Assembly (NCBI GenBank): GCA_000509105.1
Contig: BAIF02000008.1
Location: forward strand, 1-64,000
DNA from: Clostridiales bacterium VE202-21
GTDB taxonomy: Bacteria > Bacillota > Clostridia > Lachnospirales > Lachnospiraceae
Direction of reading: 5' to 3'
DNA length: 64,000 bases
The notes beneath the pieces are model-generated. The model had not been told where the DNA came from and did not search any database. It saw only the letters and a list, made by a program, of their open reading frames with translations. The stretch's first letter is position 1; every line of letters begins with the position of its first letter. This document shows, one piece after another, positions 1 to 7,728 of the stretch. A program made the translations under genes and the position numbers.

Positions 1-19
1 AAGATACATATCTTCATAT

Positions 20-93
20 GGCCCAGTGGCTCAGTTGGTTAGAGCGCCGCCCTGTCACGGCGGAGGTCGAGAGTTCGAGTCTCTTCTGGGTCG
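20..93 (+). tRNA. tRNA-Asp(GTC)
   Basis: The sequence folds as a cloverleaf. Acceptor GGCCCAG pairs with CTGGGTC with one G-U pair. The anticodon loop CTGTCAC carries GTC, and the T arm has GTTCGAG. No CCA is encoded. It is the first of a tight run of tRNA genes that probably continues upstream of the window. Confidence 0.96.
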
Positions 94-144
94 TTGCTTA
101 TTTACCGTATAGGCTTTTAATCTGGTAAATAGCATTAATTTTGT

Positions 145-217
145 GGGATCTTAGCTCAGCTGGGAGAGCATCTGCCTTACAAGCAGAGGGTCATAGGTTC
201 GAGCCCTATAGGTCCCA
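145..217 (+). tRNA. tRNA-Val(TAC)
   Basis: Acceptor GGGATCT pairs with AGGTCCC with one G-U pair, the D arm is TAGCTCAGCTGGGAGAGCA, and the anticodon stem TCTGC/GCAGA closes the loop CTTACAA with anticodon TAC. The T arm GGTTCGAGCC is canonical. Confidence 0.96.
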
Positions 218-229
218 CTTAACAAGAAT

Positions 230-311
230 GGATGGATTCCCGAGTGGCCAAAGGGGGCAGACTGTAAATCTGTTGGCGACGCCTTCGAAGGTTCGAATCC
301 TTCTCCATCCA
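230..311 (+). tRNA. tRNA-Tyr(GTA)
   Basis: Acceptor GGATGGA pairs with TCCATCC. The anticodon loop ACTGTAAAT carries GTA. The 82-nt length and long variable arm mark it as a class II tRNA, as expected for bacterial tRNA-Tyr. Confidence 0.96.
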
Positions 312-346
312 CTTGAGAAGTAATTCTCATAAGCCGTAAGGTTTGT

Positions 347-417
347 GCTGATGTGGCTCAATTCATTAAGATTGACTAAGTCAATCACAAGCAGAGTGCT
401 GATTACAAATCAGTCGC
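347..417 (+). pseudogene. Degenerate tRNA-Thr-like remnant
   Basis: Positions 347-363 (GCTGATGTGGCTCAATT) match the 5' end of the intact tRNA-Thr at 437 with one change. A later piece, GCAGAG followed by an anticodon-arm-like hairpin, sits at 391-413. That hairpin reads CTGATTACAAATCAG, the exact reverse complement of the tRNA-Thr anticodon arm CTGATTTGTAATCAG. There is no T arm and no acceptor 3' strand, so it cannot be a working tRNA. It looks like a broken copy of its neighbour. Confidence 0.6.
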
Positions 418-436
418 TTTGAGAAGATGTAATTAT

Positions 437-509
437 GCCGATGTGGCTCAATTGGCAGAGCAGCTGATTTGTAATCAGCAGGTTATCGGTTCGAGTCCGA
501 TCATCGGCT
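437..509 (+). tRNA. tRNA-Thr(TGT)
   Basis: Acceptor GCCGATG pairs with CATCGGC. The stem GCTGA/TCAGC encloses the loop TTTGTAA with anticodon TGT. The T arm is GGTTCGAGTCC. The degenerate copy lies directly upstream. Confidence 0.96.
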
Positions 510-541
510 TTATCTCATTAGAGATAAGAAAAATTTAATAG

Positions 542-615
<74 letters not shown>

Positions 616-636
616 CTCAGACTTTTTAAGTCTAAT

Positions 637-709
<73 letters not shown>

Positions 710-742
710 TTTTCTTTGCAAAAAAGAAAGACAACCTAATAT

Positions 743-815
743 GGGCGTGTAGCTCAGGTGGTAGAGCACTTGACTTTTAATCAAGTTGTCCGGGGTTCGA
801 ATCCCCGCACGCTCA
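743..815 (+). tRNA. tRNA-Lys(TTT)
   Basis: Acceptor GGGCGTG pairs with CACGCTC with one wobble pair. The stem TTGA/TCAA closes a loop with anticodon TTT. It is the last tRNA of the cluster and is followed by a terminator-like hairpin. Confidence 0.96.
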
Positions 816-822
816 TGACAGA

Positions 823-872
823 GAAATGCCGTAAATCCTTAAATACAGAGGGTTTGCGGTATTTTAATTTTT
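823..872 (+). terminator. Terminator of the tRNA cluster
   Basis: AAATGCCGTAAATCC (824-838) can pair with GGGTTTGCGGTATTT (850-864) through G-C, A-T and a few G-U pairs, and the hairpin is followed by TTAATTTTT. It sits just after the last tRNA. The rest of the gap to 1046 shows nothing else recognisable. Confidence 0.7.
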
Positions 873-1046
873 ATGCAAATTGTGATTATTTGCACTCTGC
901 AGGCGCACATCTGTCCCATTTGCCCAAGACAGCTAAAAAGATTGTGGTAATCACTTAATTTATGGTACCATATAAGAGAGGGAATGGACGGAAAAATAGG
1001 ACGTAGAAATGTAATTTACGGCGTTAGCTGAAGTATAGGAGCATGA

Positions 1047-2477
1047 ATGGATAATTTATATAAGAAATTGCGGGATTACAGCCGTTCGGATTATTATGGA
1101 TTTCATATGCCGGGGCACAAGCGGAGAGGAATCCTGACGGGTTGTGACCTGCCTTATTCAATTGATATTACAGAGATAGAAGGTTTTGATGATCTGCACC
1201 ATGCAAGAGGTATACTAAAGGAGGCTGAAGAGCGTGCTGCTGCATTGTATCATTCTTTGGAGACACATTACCTGATTAATGGAAGCACAACAGGGATATT
1301 GAGTGCTGTAATGGGTTGTACGGCAAAAGGGGACAGAATATTAATGGCAAGAAACTGCCATAAATCAGTTTACCATGCAGTTTTAATGCATGAACTGAGA
1401 CCAGTCTATATTTATCCGGAATTTTATGCAGATGTGGAATTAAACGGGCCTGTTAAACCAAAAGATATAGAAAATGCCTTGGATAAGTATGAGGATATCA
1501 AGGCGGTGGTAATCACCTCTCCAACATATGACGGAGTTATATCGGATATAAAATCTATTGCGGCTGTGGTTCACAGGAAAGGAATTCCTTTGATTGTCGA
1601 TGAGGCTCATGGAGCCCATCTGGGGTTTCATCCGTATTTTGCGAAAAATTCAGTGTCCCTTGGGGCGGATGTGGTTATACACAGCCTTCATAAAACTCTT
1701 CCTGCGCTGACGCAGACAGCCTTAATCCATATCAATAAAAATAAGAATTTAAAAGAAAATCTGGATATCAGCGGGGAGATTACGCAGTATCTGCATATGC
1801 TGCAGACAAGCAGTCCTTCCTATGTACTGATGGCAGGTATAGATGAATGTATTGAGATGATGTCCTATGGAGGACATATGTATCTTGATAAATATGCAGT
1901 ATTATTACAGCAGACACGTGAATCGCTGCAGAAACTGAACTGTTTAAAACTACTTGAAACAGAATTATATGATAAATCTAAGATAGTGATTTCAGTAAAA
2001 GGGACTGGTATAACGGGTCGGCAGCTCTATATGACTCTTTTGGAGCGATACCATCTTCAGATGGAGATGGCGGCCGGGTCTTATGTGATTGCCATGACCT
2101 CAATGGCAGACACGAAAGAGGGCATGAAGCGCCTGACGGATGCGCTGCTGGAAATTGACGCGGGCCTGTCATCTGAAAAAAAGTTGTCTGTAGAATTTTT
2201 ACTTCCTCCGCTTAGGCAGATATATACGAGTGCAGAGACCAAAGAAGCTGTGGGAAGAGGAAGCGGACGAAGAACTCAAAGCCTGGAATGGGGGAAATCT
2301 GTTGGAAAAGTTTCATCAGAATATGCTTATGTTTATCCTCCTGGGATTCCCTTAATTGTTCCCGGGGAAGAGATTTCTGAAGAAGCAGCAGCTTTACTTG
2401 AAAAATACCGGGATCAGGGATTTTCTGTGGAAGGTATGAAAGAAGAAGGTAAAATTGAGGTGTTGATAAATGGGTAA
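1047..2477 (+). CDS. Orn/Lys/Arg decarboxylase family PLP enzyme (YaaO-like)
   Basis: Predicted cytosolic pyridoxal-phosphate enzyme of the Orn/Lys/Arg decarboxylase family, which decarboxylates a basic amino acid to a polyamine or its precursor. Seen in the protein are GFHMPGHKR at residues 18-26, INGSTTG near 77, DEAHGAH near 185 and HSLHKTLP near 211, whose Lys should hold PLP. At 476 aa it is the short Firmicutes form without the N-terminal wing domain of the enterobacterial enzymes. A TAGGAG site precedes the ATG. The 3' end overlaps the next gene by 8 bases, so the two are probably one transcript. In Bacillus the homologue yaaO also lies just before a nucleotide kinase gene and holB. 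Which amino acid it uses cannot be told. Confidence 0.88.
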   Translation: MDNLYKKLRDYSRSDYYGFHMPGHKRRGILTGCDLPYSIDITEIEGFDDLHHARGILKEAEERAAALYHSLETHYLINGSTTGILSAVMGCTAKGDRILMARNCHKSVYHAVLMHELRPVYIYPEFYADVELNGPVKPKDIENALDKYEDIKAVVITSPTYDGVISDIKSIAAVVHRKGIPLIVDEAHGAHLGFHPYFAKNSVSLGADVVIHSLHKTLPALTQTALIHINKNKNLKENLDISGEITQYLHMLQTSSPSYVLMAGIDECIEMMSYGGHMYLDKYAVLLQQTRESLQKLNCLKLLETELYDKSKIVISVKGTGITGRQLYMTLLERYHLQMEMAAGSYVIAMTSMADTKEGMKRLTDALLEIDAGLSSEKKLSVEFLLPPLRQIYTSAETKEAVGRGSGRRTQSLEWGKSVGKVSSEYAYVYPPGIPLIVPGEEISEEAAALLEKYRDQGFSVEGMKEEGKIEVLING

Positions 2478-3063
2478 GATATGTTACATTATGGGCAAAA
2501 GTTCCTCCGGAAAAGATACTATTTTTAAAAAATTGAAGGAAATTCTGCCTCAGTTCAGAACAATTATTCTATATACGACAAGGCCGATCCGGGCAGGGGA
2601 AACGAATGGGGTGGAGTATTATTTCACTGATGAGGCAAAGCTGAAAATTTTGGAAAAGCAGGGGGCTGTAATTGAAATGCGAGCCTATCATACAAAATGC
2701 GGGGTATGGAAGTATTTTACGGCAGACGACGGGCAGATTGATCTGGAAAAATATCACTATATTGTTATTGGGACGCTGCAGTCTTATGAGGAAATGCGCC
2801 GGTATTTTGGGGAGGACAGGCTGGTACCTGTTTATATAGAAGTGGAGGACGGGGAAAGGCTCTCAAGGGCGCTTATGAGAGAGAGGCAGCAAAGTGAGCC
2901 TAAGTATTCCGAGATGTGCAGACGGTTTCTGGCAGACCAGGAGGATTTTTCAGAAGAAAACCTGGAGAATGCAGGAATTATGAAGCGGTTTCAAAATAAT
3001 AATATGGAAGAATGTATTCAGGAAATACAGATGTATCTGGAGAGAGAGATGGAGGAGGGATAG
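2470..3063 (+). CDS. Guanylate kinase-like P-loop protein
   Basis: A 197-aa protein related to guanylate kinase, which phosphorylates GMP with ATP. Residues 9-16 form the P-loop GKSSSGKD, with Asp where Ser or Thr normally follows the Lys. TTRPIRAGETNGVEYYF (about residues 36-52) matches the GMP-binding segment of the family. The length fits guanylate kinases. The gene begins inside the upstream decarboxylase gene. In Bacillus the equivalent place holds thymidylate kinase (tmk), so this may be a paralogue rather than the housekeeping Gmk. The odd P-loop residue and the C-terminus, which is poorly similar to Gmk, leave its true activity open. Confidence 0.8.
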   Translation: MGKICYIMGKSSSGKDTIFKKLKEILPQFRTIILYTTRPIRAGETNGVEYYFTDEAKLKILEKQGAVIEMRAYHTKCGVWKYFTADDGQIDLEKYHYIVIGTLQSYEEMRRYFGEDRLVPVYIEVEDGERLSRALMRERQQSEPKYSEMCRRFLADQEDFSEENLENAGIMKRFQNNNMEECIQEIQMYLEREMEEG

Positions 3064-3076
3064 TTTATTTAAAGAA

Positions 3077-3110
3077 AGAGGGAGAAACAGATTACTCTGC
3101 TTCTCCCTCT
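3077..3110. terminator. Convergent terminator hairpin
   Basis: AGAGGGAGAA (3077-3086) is the inverted repeat of TTCTCCCTCT (3101-3110). On the minus strand the hairpin is followed by TCTTTCTTTAAAT, so it best serves the small minus-strand gene, but it also lies just after the plus-strand kinase gene. Confidence 0.55.
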
Positions 3111-3247
3111 GCTACTATATCCTCGAGTACACGAATCAGGTCGTGAATGTTCTTTAATTGGACATTTCTTTCGAGTATACAGTCTTTCAAGTTGATCGGT
3201 AATGATTCAAACTTGTCCCGGAGTTCCGGTGCTATATAAGATGCCAT
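3092..3247 (-). CDS. Small conserved-looking protein, 51 aa
   Basis: This minus-strand frame encodes 51 residues, beginning MASYIAPELRDKFESL and ending in the acidic tail VAEGEAE. A GAGGTGAG ribosome site lies 3-4 bases before the ATG, and the stop is within the convergent hairpin. The protein is hydrophilic and mostly predicted helical, with LKNIHDLIRVLEDIV as a likely amphipathic helix; it has no signal peptide or membrane segment. I do not recognise the function. The good ribosome site, the terminator and the clean reading frame argue that it is a real gene. Confidence 0.65.
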   Translation of the reverse strand: MASYIAPELRDKFESLPINLKDCILERNVQLKNIHDLIRVLEDIVAEGEAE

Positions 3248-3694
3248 ATTCTCACCTCGGTATAGGATGTCCGGATCGGGGATAAATTATGAGTTAATAA
3301 TAAAAAAATGAGTGACAGTTTAAAAAACATTTCATGCCTTATTTGGGACAATACAGATGTTAGACGGAGAAAATCTCCTTTCCCTTTATTTTTTTGATTT
3401 TGGCGCGTTTTAAGGACATTGAAAAGTGTTTTATGGACTCAGTGTGATAAAAGTTGTTTCTTAAAAAATAATTCGTTAATAAATTATTTTACTGTGATAG
3501 GCCAGTGATAAATTCTCGAAGAAATCCCGTATTTATGGGCTATATCTTCATGAAAATTTATGATATACTTAATGAGTAGTTCACAACTTTGTAAGAAACC
3601 TATAGTACAATAAACGTAACTGTTCATACTTTGAACAAATGCAGTAACCAGATGGTAAATTACAAAGGAATACGGAGAGGCAGCAGGTGATGTA
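3248..3694. other. Intergenic region before holB
   Basis: About 450 bases, AT-rich. It holds the upstream region of the small minus-strand gene and a weak hairpin (GGAGA/TCTCC near 3366-3378) followed by pyrimidines. No gene with a credible ribosome site is seen, and no convincing promoter for holB could be fixed. Confidence 0.4.
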
Positions 3695-4690
3695 ATGAGC
3701 GGTTTTAAGGATGTAGTTGGACACAAAAATATCATACAATATATAGGCAATGCAGTGAAGACGGACAAGGTATCACATGCATATATAATGAATGGGGAAA
3801 AAGGGGCAGGCAAAAAGCTGCTTGCTAATTTATTTGCAATGAGCCTGCAGTGCCAGAACCGGGAGGAAGACGGAGATGCCTGCGGCAAATGTCAGTCCTG
3901 TAAACAGGCGATGAATCATAATCAGCCGGATATCATTAAGGTTACGCATGAGAAACCGAATACGATCAGTATCGACGATATCCGTGAACAGGTAAATAAT
4001 GATATTGTGATCAAACCATACAGCAGCAGATATAAGATATACATTATAGCAGATGCGGATATGATGAGTGTACAGGCCCAGAACGCGATTCTTAAGACTA
4101 TTGAAGAGCCGCCGGAATATGCGGTTATTATGCTGCTTACGGAGAATGCGGAGACGCTGCTTCCCACAATCAGGTCCAGATGTGTGATGCTCAAGCTGCG
4201 GAATATTAAGGACCAGCTTGTAAAAAAGTATTTGATGGAACAGATGCAGGTGCCGGATTATAAAGCAGATGTCTGTGTGGCGTTTGCTCAGGGCAATATG
4301 GGAAAGGCCATTATGCTGGCTACTTCGGAACATTTTAATGAGATTAAGGAAGAAGCGGTTCATCTGCTGAGAAATATCAATGATTTGGATCTGAATGAAC
4401 TGATTGAGGCAGTGAAGAGATGCATGTCCTATAAGCTGGAGATCACGGATTACATGGATGTGATCGCAGTATGGTACAGGGATGTGCTCATTTATAAGGC
4501 AACCAGAAATGTGGACAGGGTTGTATTTTCGGATCAGCTGAAGTATATTAAAGAACGGGCGAGCAAGAGTTCTTATGAGGGAATTGAGATTATTCTGGAT
4601 GCACTGGAAAAGGCAAAGTCCCGCCTGAAGGCGAATGTAAACTTTGAATTGACTATGGAATTGCTTTTATTGACAATAAAGGAGAATTAA
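3695..4690 (+). CDS. holB: DNA polymerase III delta' subunit
   Basis: Clamp-loader subunit delta', an AAA+ protein that with delta and tau/gamma loads the sliding clamp during replication. The P-loop-like GEKGAGKK is near residues 31-38. Four cysteines in CQNREEDGDACGKCQSCKQ form the zinc module. SRC in TIRSRCVML is the conserved sensor-1 motif. The 331-aa length is normal. It begins the order holB-ricT-trmN6-rsmI known from Bacillus and Clostridia. A GGTGATG stretch precedes the ATG, and the stop is four bases before the ricT start. Confidence 0.95.
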   Translation: MSGFKDVVGHKNIIQYIGNAVKTDKVSHAYIMNGEKGAGKKLLANLFAMSLQCQNREEDGDACGKCQSCKQAMNHNQPDIIKVTHEKPNTISIDDIREQVNNDIVIKPYSSRYKIYIIADADMMSVQAQNAILKTIEEPPEYAVIMLLTENAETLLPTIRSRCVMLKLRNIKDQLVKKYLMEQMQVPDYKADVCVAFAQGNMGKAIMLATSEHFNEIKEEAVHLLRNINDLDLNELIEAVKRCMSYKLEITDYMDVIAVWYRDVLIYKATRNVDRVVFSDQLKYIKERASKSSYEGIEIILDALEKAKSRLKANVNFELTMELLLLTIKEN

Positions 4691-4694
4691 CGGG

Positions 4695-5600
4695 ATGACG
4701 AAAGTAATAGGTGTGAGATTCCGCACTGCAGGAAAGATATACTTCTTTGCACCGGGGAAGTTTGAGATCACACAGGGTGACAATGTAATTGTTGAGACAG
4801 CGAGAGGCGTAGAATACGGGCGTGTTGTAAGCGGGCCAAAAGAGGTGAAGGACGAGGAAGTTGTGCAGCCGCTGAAGTCGGTGATCCGTGTGGCTACTGA
4901 GCAGGACCGCAAAGTAGAGGAGAAGAACCGTGAGAAGGAAAAGGATGCCTTTAAGATCTGTCTGGAGAAGATCCGCAAGCATGGCCTGGATATGAAGCTT
5001 ATTGATGCAGAATATACATTTGACAATAATAAGGTGCTGTTTTACTTTACGGCGGATGGCAGGATCGATTTCAGAGAACTGGTAAAGGATCTGGCAGCAG
5101 TATTCAGAACCAGGATTGAACTCCGTCAGATTGGTGTGAGGGATGAGACAAAGATCCGCGGAGGAATCGGGATATGCGGGAGACCTCTGTGCTGCAATAC
5201 TTATTTATCTGAATTTGCTGCAGTTTCTATAAAGATGGCGAAGGAACAGAATCTGTCCCTGAATCCGACGAAGATATCGGGAGTTTGCGGCCGTTTGATG
5301 TGCTGTCTGACTAACGAGGAAGAGACATACGAGGAGCTGAACAGCCAGCTCCCTACTTTGGGAGATACCGTGACAACGCCAGAGGGGCTTTCAGGAACGG
5401 TTCATTCACTGAGCGTACTGCGGAAGCTTGTAAAGGTAATTGTGGTTCTGGAAAACGATGAAAAAGAGATACGCGAATACAGAGCTGAGGAACTGAAGTT
5501 CAGGCCGCGGCGTAAAAAGGCAAAAGTGTCCAAGGAAGAGATGAAGAAACTGGCCGCGCTGGAAAAAGGTGAAGGAGCATCGAAGTTAGATGACAACTAA
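4695..5600 (+). CDS. ricT: PSP1 domain protein RicT (YaaT)
   Basis: Homologue of Bacillus RicT/YaaT, part of the Ric (Y-) complex. In Bacillus this complex binds iron-sulfur clusters and steers RNase Y, affecting sporulation, competence and biofilm. The PSP1 domain is seen with its cysteine motifs CGRPLCCNTYL (near residue 161) and CGRLMCC (near 199). The C-terminus is a lysine-rich tail. Its position between holB and trmN6 is the classical one. The 3' end overlaps trmN6 by 11 bases. Confidence 0.93.
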   Translation: MTKVIGVRFRTAGKIYFFAPGKFEITQGDNVIVETARGVEYGRVVSGPKEVKDEEVVQPLKSVIRVATEQDRKVEEKNREKEKDAFKICLEKIRKHGLDMKLIDAEYTFDNNKVLFYFTADGRIDFRELVKDLAAVFRTRIELRQIGVRDETKIRGGIGICGRPLCCNTYLSEFAAVSIKMAKEQNLSLNPTKISGVCGRLMCCLTNEEETYEELNSQLPTLGDTVTTPEGLSGTVHSLSVLRKLVKVIVVLENDEKEIREYRAEELKFRPRRKKAKVSKEEMKKLAALEKGEGASKLDDN

Positions 5601-6285
5601 GTTAAGACCGGGAGAGAGGCTGGATGATCTCCAGCTGGACGGATATGAGATTATTCAGAATCCGGAGAGGTTCTGTTTTGGGATCGATGCCGTTTTGCTC
5701 TCCGATTTTGTAAGAGTAAAAAAAGAGGAGACGGTTCTGGATCTGGGAACTGGGACGGGTATCCTGCCCATTCTCCTCGCTGCAAAGACGCGGGGAAAGC
5801 ATTTTACGGGGCTGGAGATACAGACGGAAAGCGCGGATATGGCGGTGAGAAGTGTGGAGCACAACCGGCTGGGAGAACGGATTGATATTGTAACAGGAGA
5901 TATCAAAGAGGCAGCGGAGATATTTCGGCCTGCCTTTTTTGATGTTATCGTGACAAATCCTCCGTATATGCTGGCGGAGCACGGACTTCAGAATCCCAGG
6001 GATGCCAAAGCCATTGCCAGGCATGAGGTACTCTGTACGCTGGATGATATACTGCGGGAGAGCGGAAAGCTGCTGCAGGAGAGCAAAGGCAGATTTTATA
6101 TGATTCACAAACCGTTTCGTCTTGCGGAGATTATTATTAAGATGAATCAGTATAAGATCGAACCGAAGCGTATCCAGTTTATCCACCCGTATGTGGATAA
6201 AGAGCCGACGATGGTTCTGCTTGAAGGAATCAAGGGCGGAAAGTCCAGGGTAAAAATTGAACCTCCTGTTATTATGTACAAATAG
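5590..6285 (+). CDS. trmN6: tRNA1(Val) (adenine(37)-N6)-methyltransferase family (YabB/TrmN6)
   Basis: SAM-dependent methyltransferase of the TrmN6/YabB family, expected to methylate N6 of adenine 37 in tRNA. DLGTGTGILPILLA (near residues 51-64) is motif I, and TNPPYM (near 122) is the catalytic NPPY of N6-adenine methylases. The length of 231 aa fits. It overlaps ricT by 11 bases, so translation is coupled. A perfect hairpin lies just after the stop. Confidence 0.9.
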   Translation: MTTKLRPGERLDDLQLDGYEIIQNPERFCFGIDAVLLSDFVRVKKEETVLDLGTGTGILPILLAAKTRGKHFTGLEIQTESADMAVRSVEHNRLGERIDIVTGDIKEAAEIFRPAFFDVIVTNPPYMLAEHGLQNPRDAKAIARHEVLCTLDDILRESGKLLQESKGRFYMIHKPFRLAEIIIKMNQYKIEPKRIQFIHPYVDKEPTMVLLEGIKGGKSRVKIEPPVIMYK

Positions 6286-6287
6286 AT

Positions 6288-6317
6288 GTAACCGTTCAGA
6301 CTTGCCCGAACGGTTAC
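6288..6317. repeat. Perfect 10-bp inverted repeat between trmN6 and rsmI
   Basis: GTAACCGTTC and GAACGGTTAC flank a 10-base loop. There is no T-run after it, so it may be a processing or stability hairpin rather than a terminator. A related but decayed copy lies at 7226-7255, after rsmI. Confidence 0.6.
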
Positions 6318-6361
6318 CAATAGATAGCGGGTGAGACATCTGGGGCTGATAAGGAGGATTT

Positions 6362-7201
6362 ATGTCAGGAATATTATACTTATGCGCTACCCCGATCGGG
6401 AATCTTGAGGACATGACGTTTCGGGTGATACGGACTCTGAAGGAGGCTGATCTGATTGCGGCGGAGGATACGCGCAATAGTATCAGGCTGCTGAATCATT
6501 TTGAGATACGTACTCCTATGACAAGCTACCATGAATATAATAAGTTTGAGAAGGGCCGAAAACTTGTGGAAAAACTGCTGGAGGGCCAGAATATTGCGCT
6601 GATTACTGATGCGGGAACACCCGGGATCTCAGATCCGGGAGAGGAACTGGTCCGAATGTGCTGCGAAGCGGGAATCACGGTGACCTCTCTTCCGGGTGCG
6701 TCGGCTTGCATTACGGCGCTGACAATATCCGGTCTGTCCACCAGGAGGTTTGCTTTTGAAGCCTTTCTTCCCACGGACAAGAAGGAGCGGGAGTGGGTGC
6801 TGGAAGAACTGGAGGGAGAGTTTCGGACAATCATTTTGTATGAGGCGCCCCACAGGCTTGTGAAAACGTTGAAGCTGCTTCTGGAACGTTTGGGGAACAG
6901 ACGGATTACCGTCTGCAGAGAGCTGACGAAAAAGTATGAGACTGTATTTACCTCGACCCTTGAGGAGGCGGCTTTGTTTTATGGGGAGCATGAGCCAAAG
7001 GGGGAATGTGTGCTTGTGGTTGAAGGCCGCAGCCGCAGTGAGGCTGTCCGAGAAGAACAGGAAAAATGGGAAGCGATGAGCATTGAGGCACATATGGAAT
7101 ATTATACTTCCAGGGGAATGGCAAAAAAAGAGGCCATGAGGATGGTAGCAAAAGACCGTGGAGTTCAGAAACGGGAGATTTACAATTATTTGGAACGTTA
7201 G
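6362..7201 (+). CDS. rsmI: 16S rRNA (cytidine(1402)-2'-O)-methyltransferase
   Basis: RsmI methylates the ribose of C1402 in 16S rRNA, close to the ribosomal P site. The tetrapyrrole-methylase fold is recognised from LYLCATPIGNLEDMTFR at the N-terminus, AEDTRNS near 39, ITDAGTPGISDPG near 81 and YEAPHR near 161. The 279-aa length is normal. An AAGGAGG site lies just before the ATG. It closes the holB-ricT-trmN6-rsmI block. Confidence 0.95.
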   Translation: MSGILYLCATPIGNLEDMTFRVIRTLKEADLIAAEDTRNSIRLLNHFEIRTPMTSYHEYNKFEKGRKLVEKLLEGQNIALITDAGTPGISDPGEELVRMCCEAGITVTSLPGASACITALTISGLSTRRFAFEAFLPTDKKEREWVLEELEGEFRTIILYEAPHRLVKTLKLLLERLGNRRITVCRELTKKYETVFTSTLEEAALFYGEHEPKGECVLVVEGRSRSEAVREEQEKWEAMSIEAHMEYYTSRGMAKKEAMRMVAKDRGVQKREIYNYLER

Positions 7202-7582
7202 AGATAACTATATTGTTAAGAATTTGCAACAGTTCAAACCTAGCTTAACGGTTACGAGAATTAGTCAACATAGACAGAGAGATTAAAAATTTGCATTGGA
7301 ATTTTAGAAAATTGTAACATTGACGATTTGGGAAGGAAAGTATAGAATAAATTACAAGTTCAAGAAGACCAGGCAGACGAAGGCGTCTCATTTAAAGGAG
7401 GCCCTTTTTCTTTTAAGATTTCCGGACAGGACATTTTGGACAGACATCGGGTAAGACAGCAGGACAGACATCAGGTACAGTCAGCAGGTAAGGCATCTTG
7501 AAGAAACATCGGATCAGGCATCCATGCAGAGCATGATAGGAGTTCCGGAACATACAGCATCAGACTTGGATTGAACTATGTT
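7202..7582. other. Intergenic region after rsmI with imperfect repeats
   Basis: About 380 bases with no credible gene. It contains a decayed copy of the 6288 hairpin (7226-7255) and a possible promoter with TTGACG near 7320 and TAGAAT 17 bases later, followed by a small hairpin AGACG/CGTCT. At 7438-7486 two imperfect tandem units begin GGACAGACATC. A short RNA starting near 7356 and ending near the T-run at 7415 is possible but unproven. Confidence 0.35.
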
Positions 7583-7615
7583 AGGGCGTATTACATTTTA
7601 TGTAATGCGCCTTTT
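7583..7615 (+). repeat. 33-bp hairpin repeat, left copy (terminator-like)
   Basis: The stem GGCGTATTACA pairs with TGTAATGCGCC and is followed by TTTT, so it can end transcription from the left. The same 33 bases, with one change, occur in the same orientation at 19923-19955. The two copies bracket the AT-rich transketolase cluster. Confidence 0.8.
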
Positions 7616-7640
7616 CATGTGGTGTGCGTGTTTACTATAC

Positions 7641-7703
7641 AAAAAAATCACCTTTCCGTTATAATAAGCCTGTTCAAGCCGAGTTATAACGGAAAAGTGG
7701 TTA
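7641..7703 (-). terminator. Terminator of the GntR-SDR operon
   Basis: Read on the minus strand, TAACCACTTTTCCGTTATAA pairs with TTATAACGGAAAGGTGATT across a 19-base loop that has its own small stem. It ends in a run of T (7641-7647). It follows directly after the stop of the short-chain dehydrogenase gene. Confidence 0.85.
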
Positions 7704-7728
7704 TTTATGTTTTTGTAAGTAGTGAAAC

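Noticed and set aside
758-958. 66-codon plus-strand frame over the tRNA-Lys gene and its terminator
   Set aside because: It overlaps a clear tRNA and has no ribosome site; the translation looks random.
5602-6477. Long minus-strand open frame (291 codons) opposite trmN6 and rsmI
   Set aside because: It is the mirror of two well-supported conserved genes and has no recognisable motifs.
7316-7415. Small RNA gene between rsmI and the cluster
   Set aside because: A promoter-like pair and a T-run exist, but the hairpin before the T-run is weak and nothing known is matched, so it is only mentioned in the gap description.
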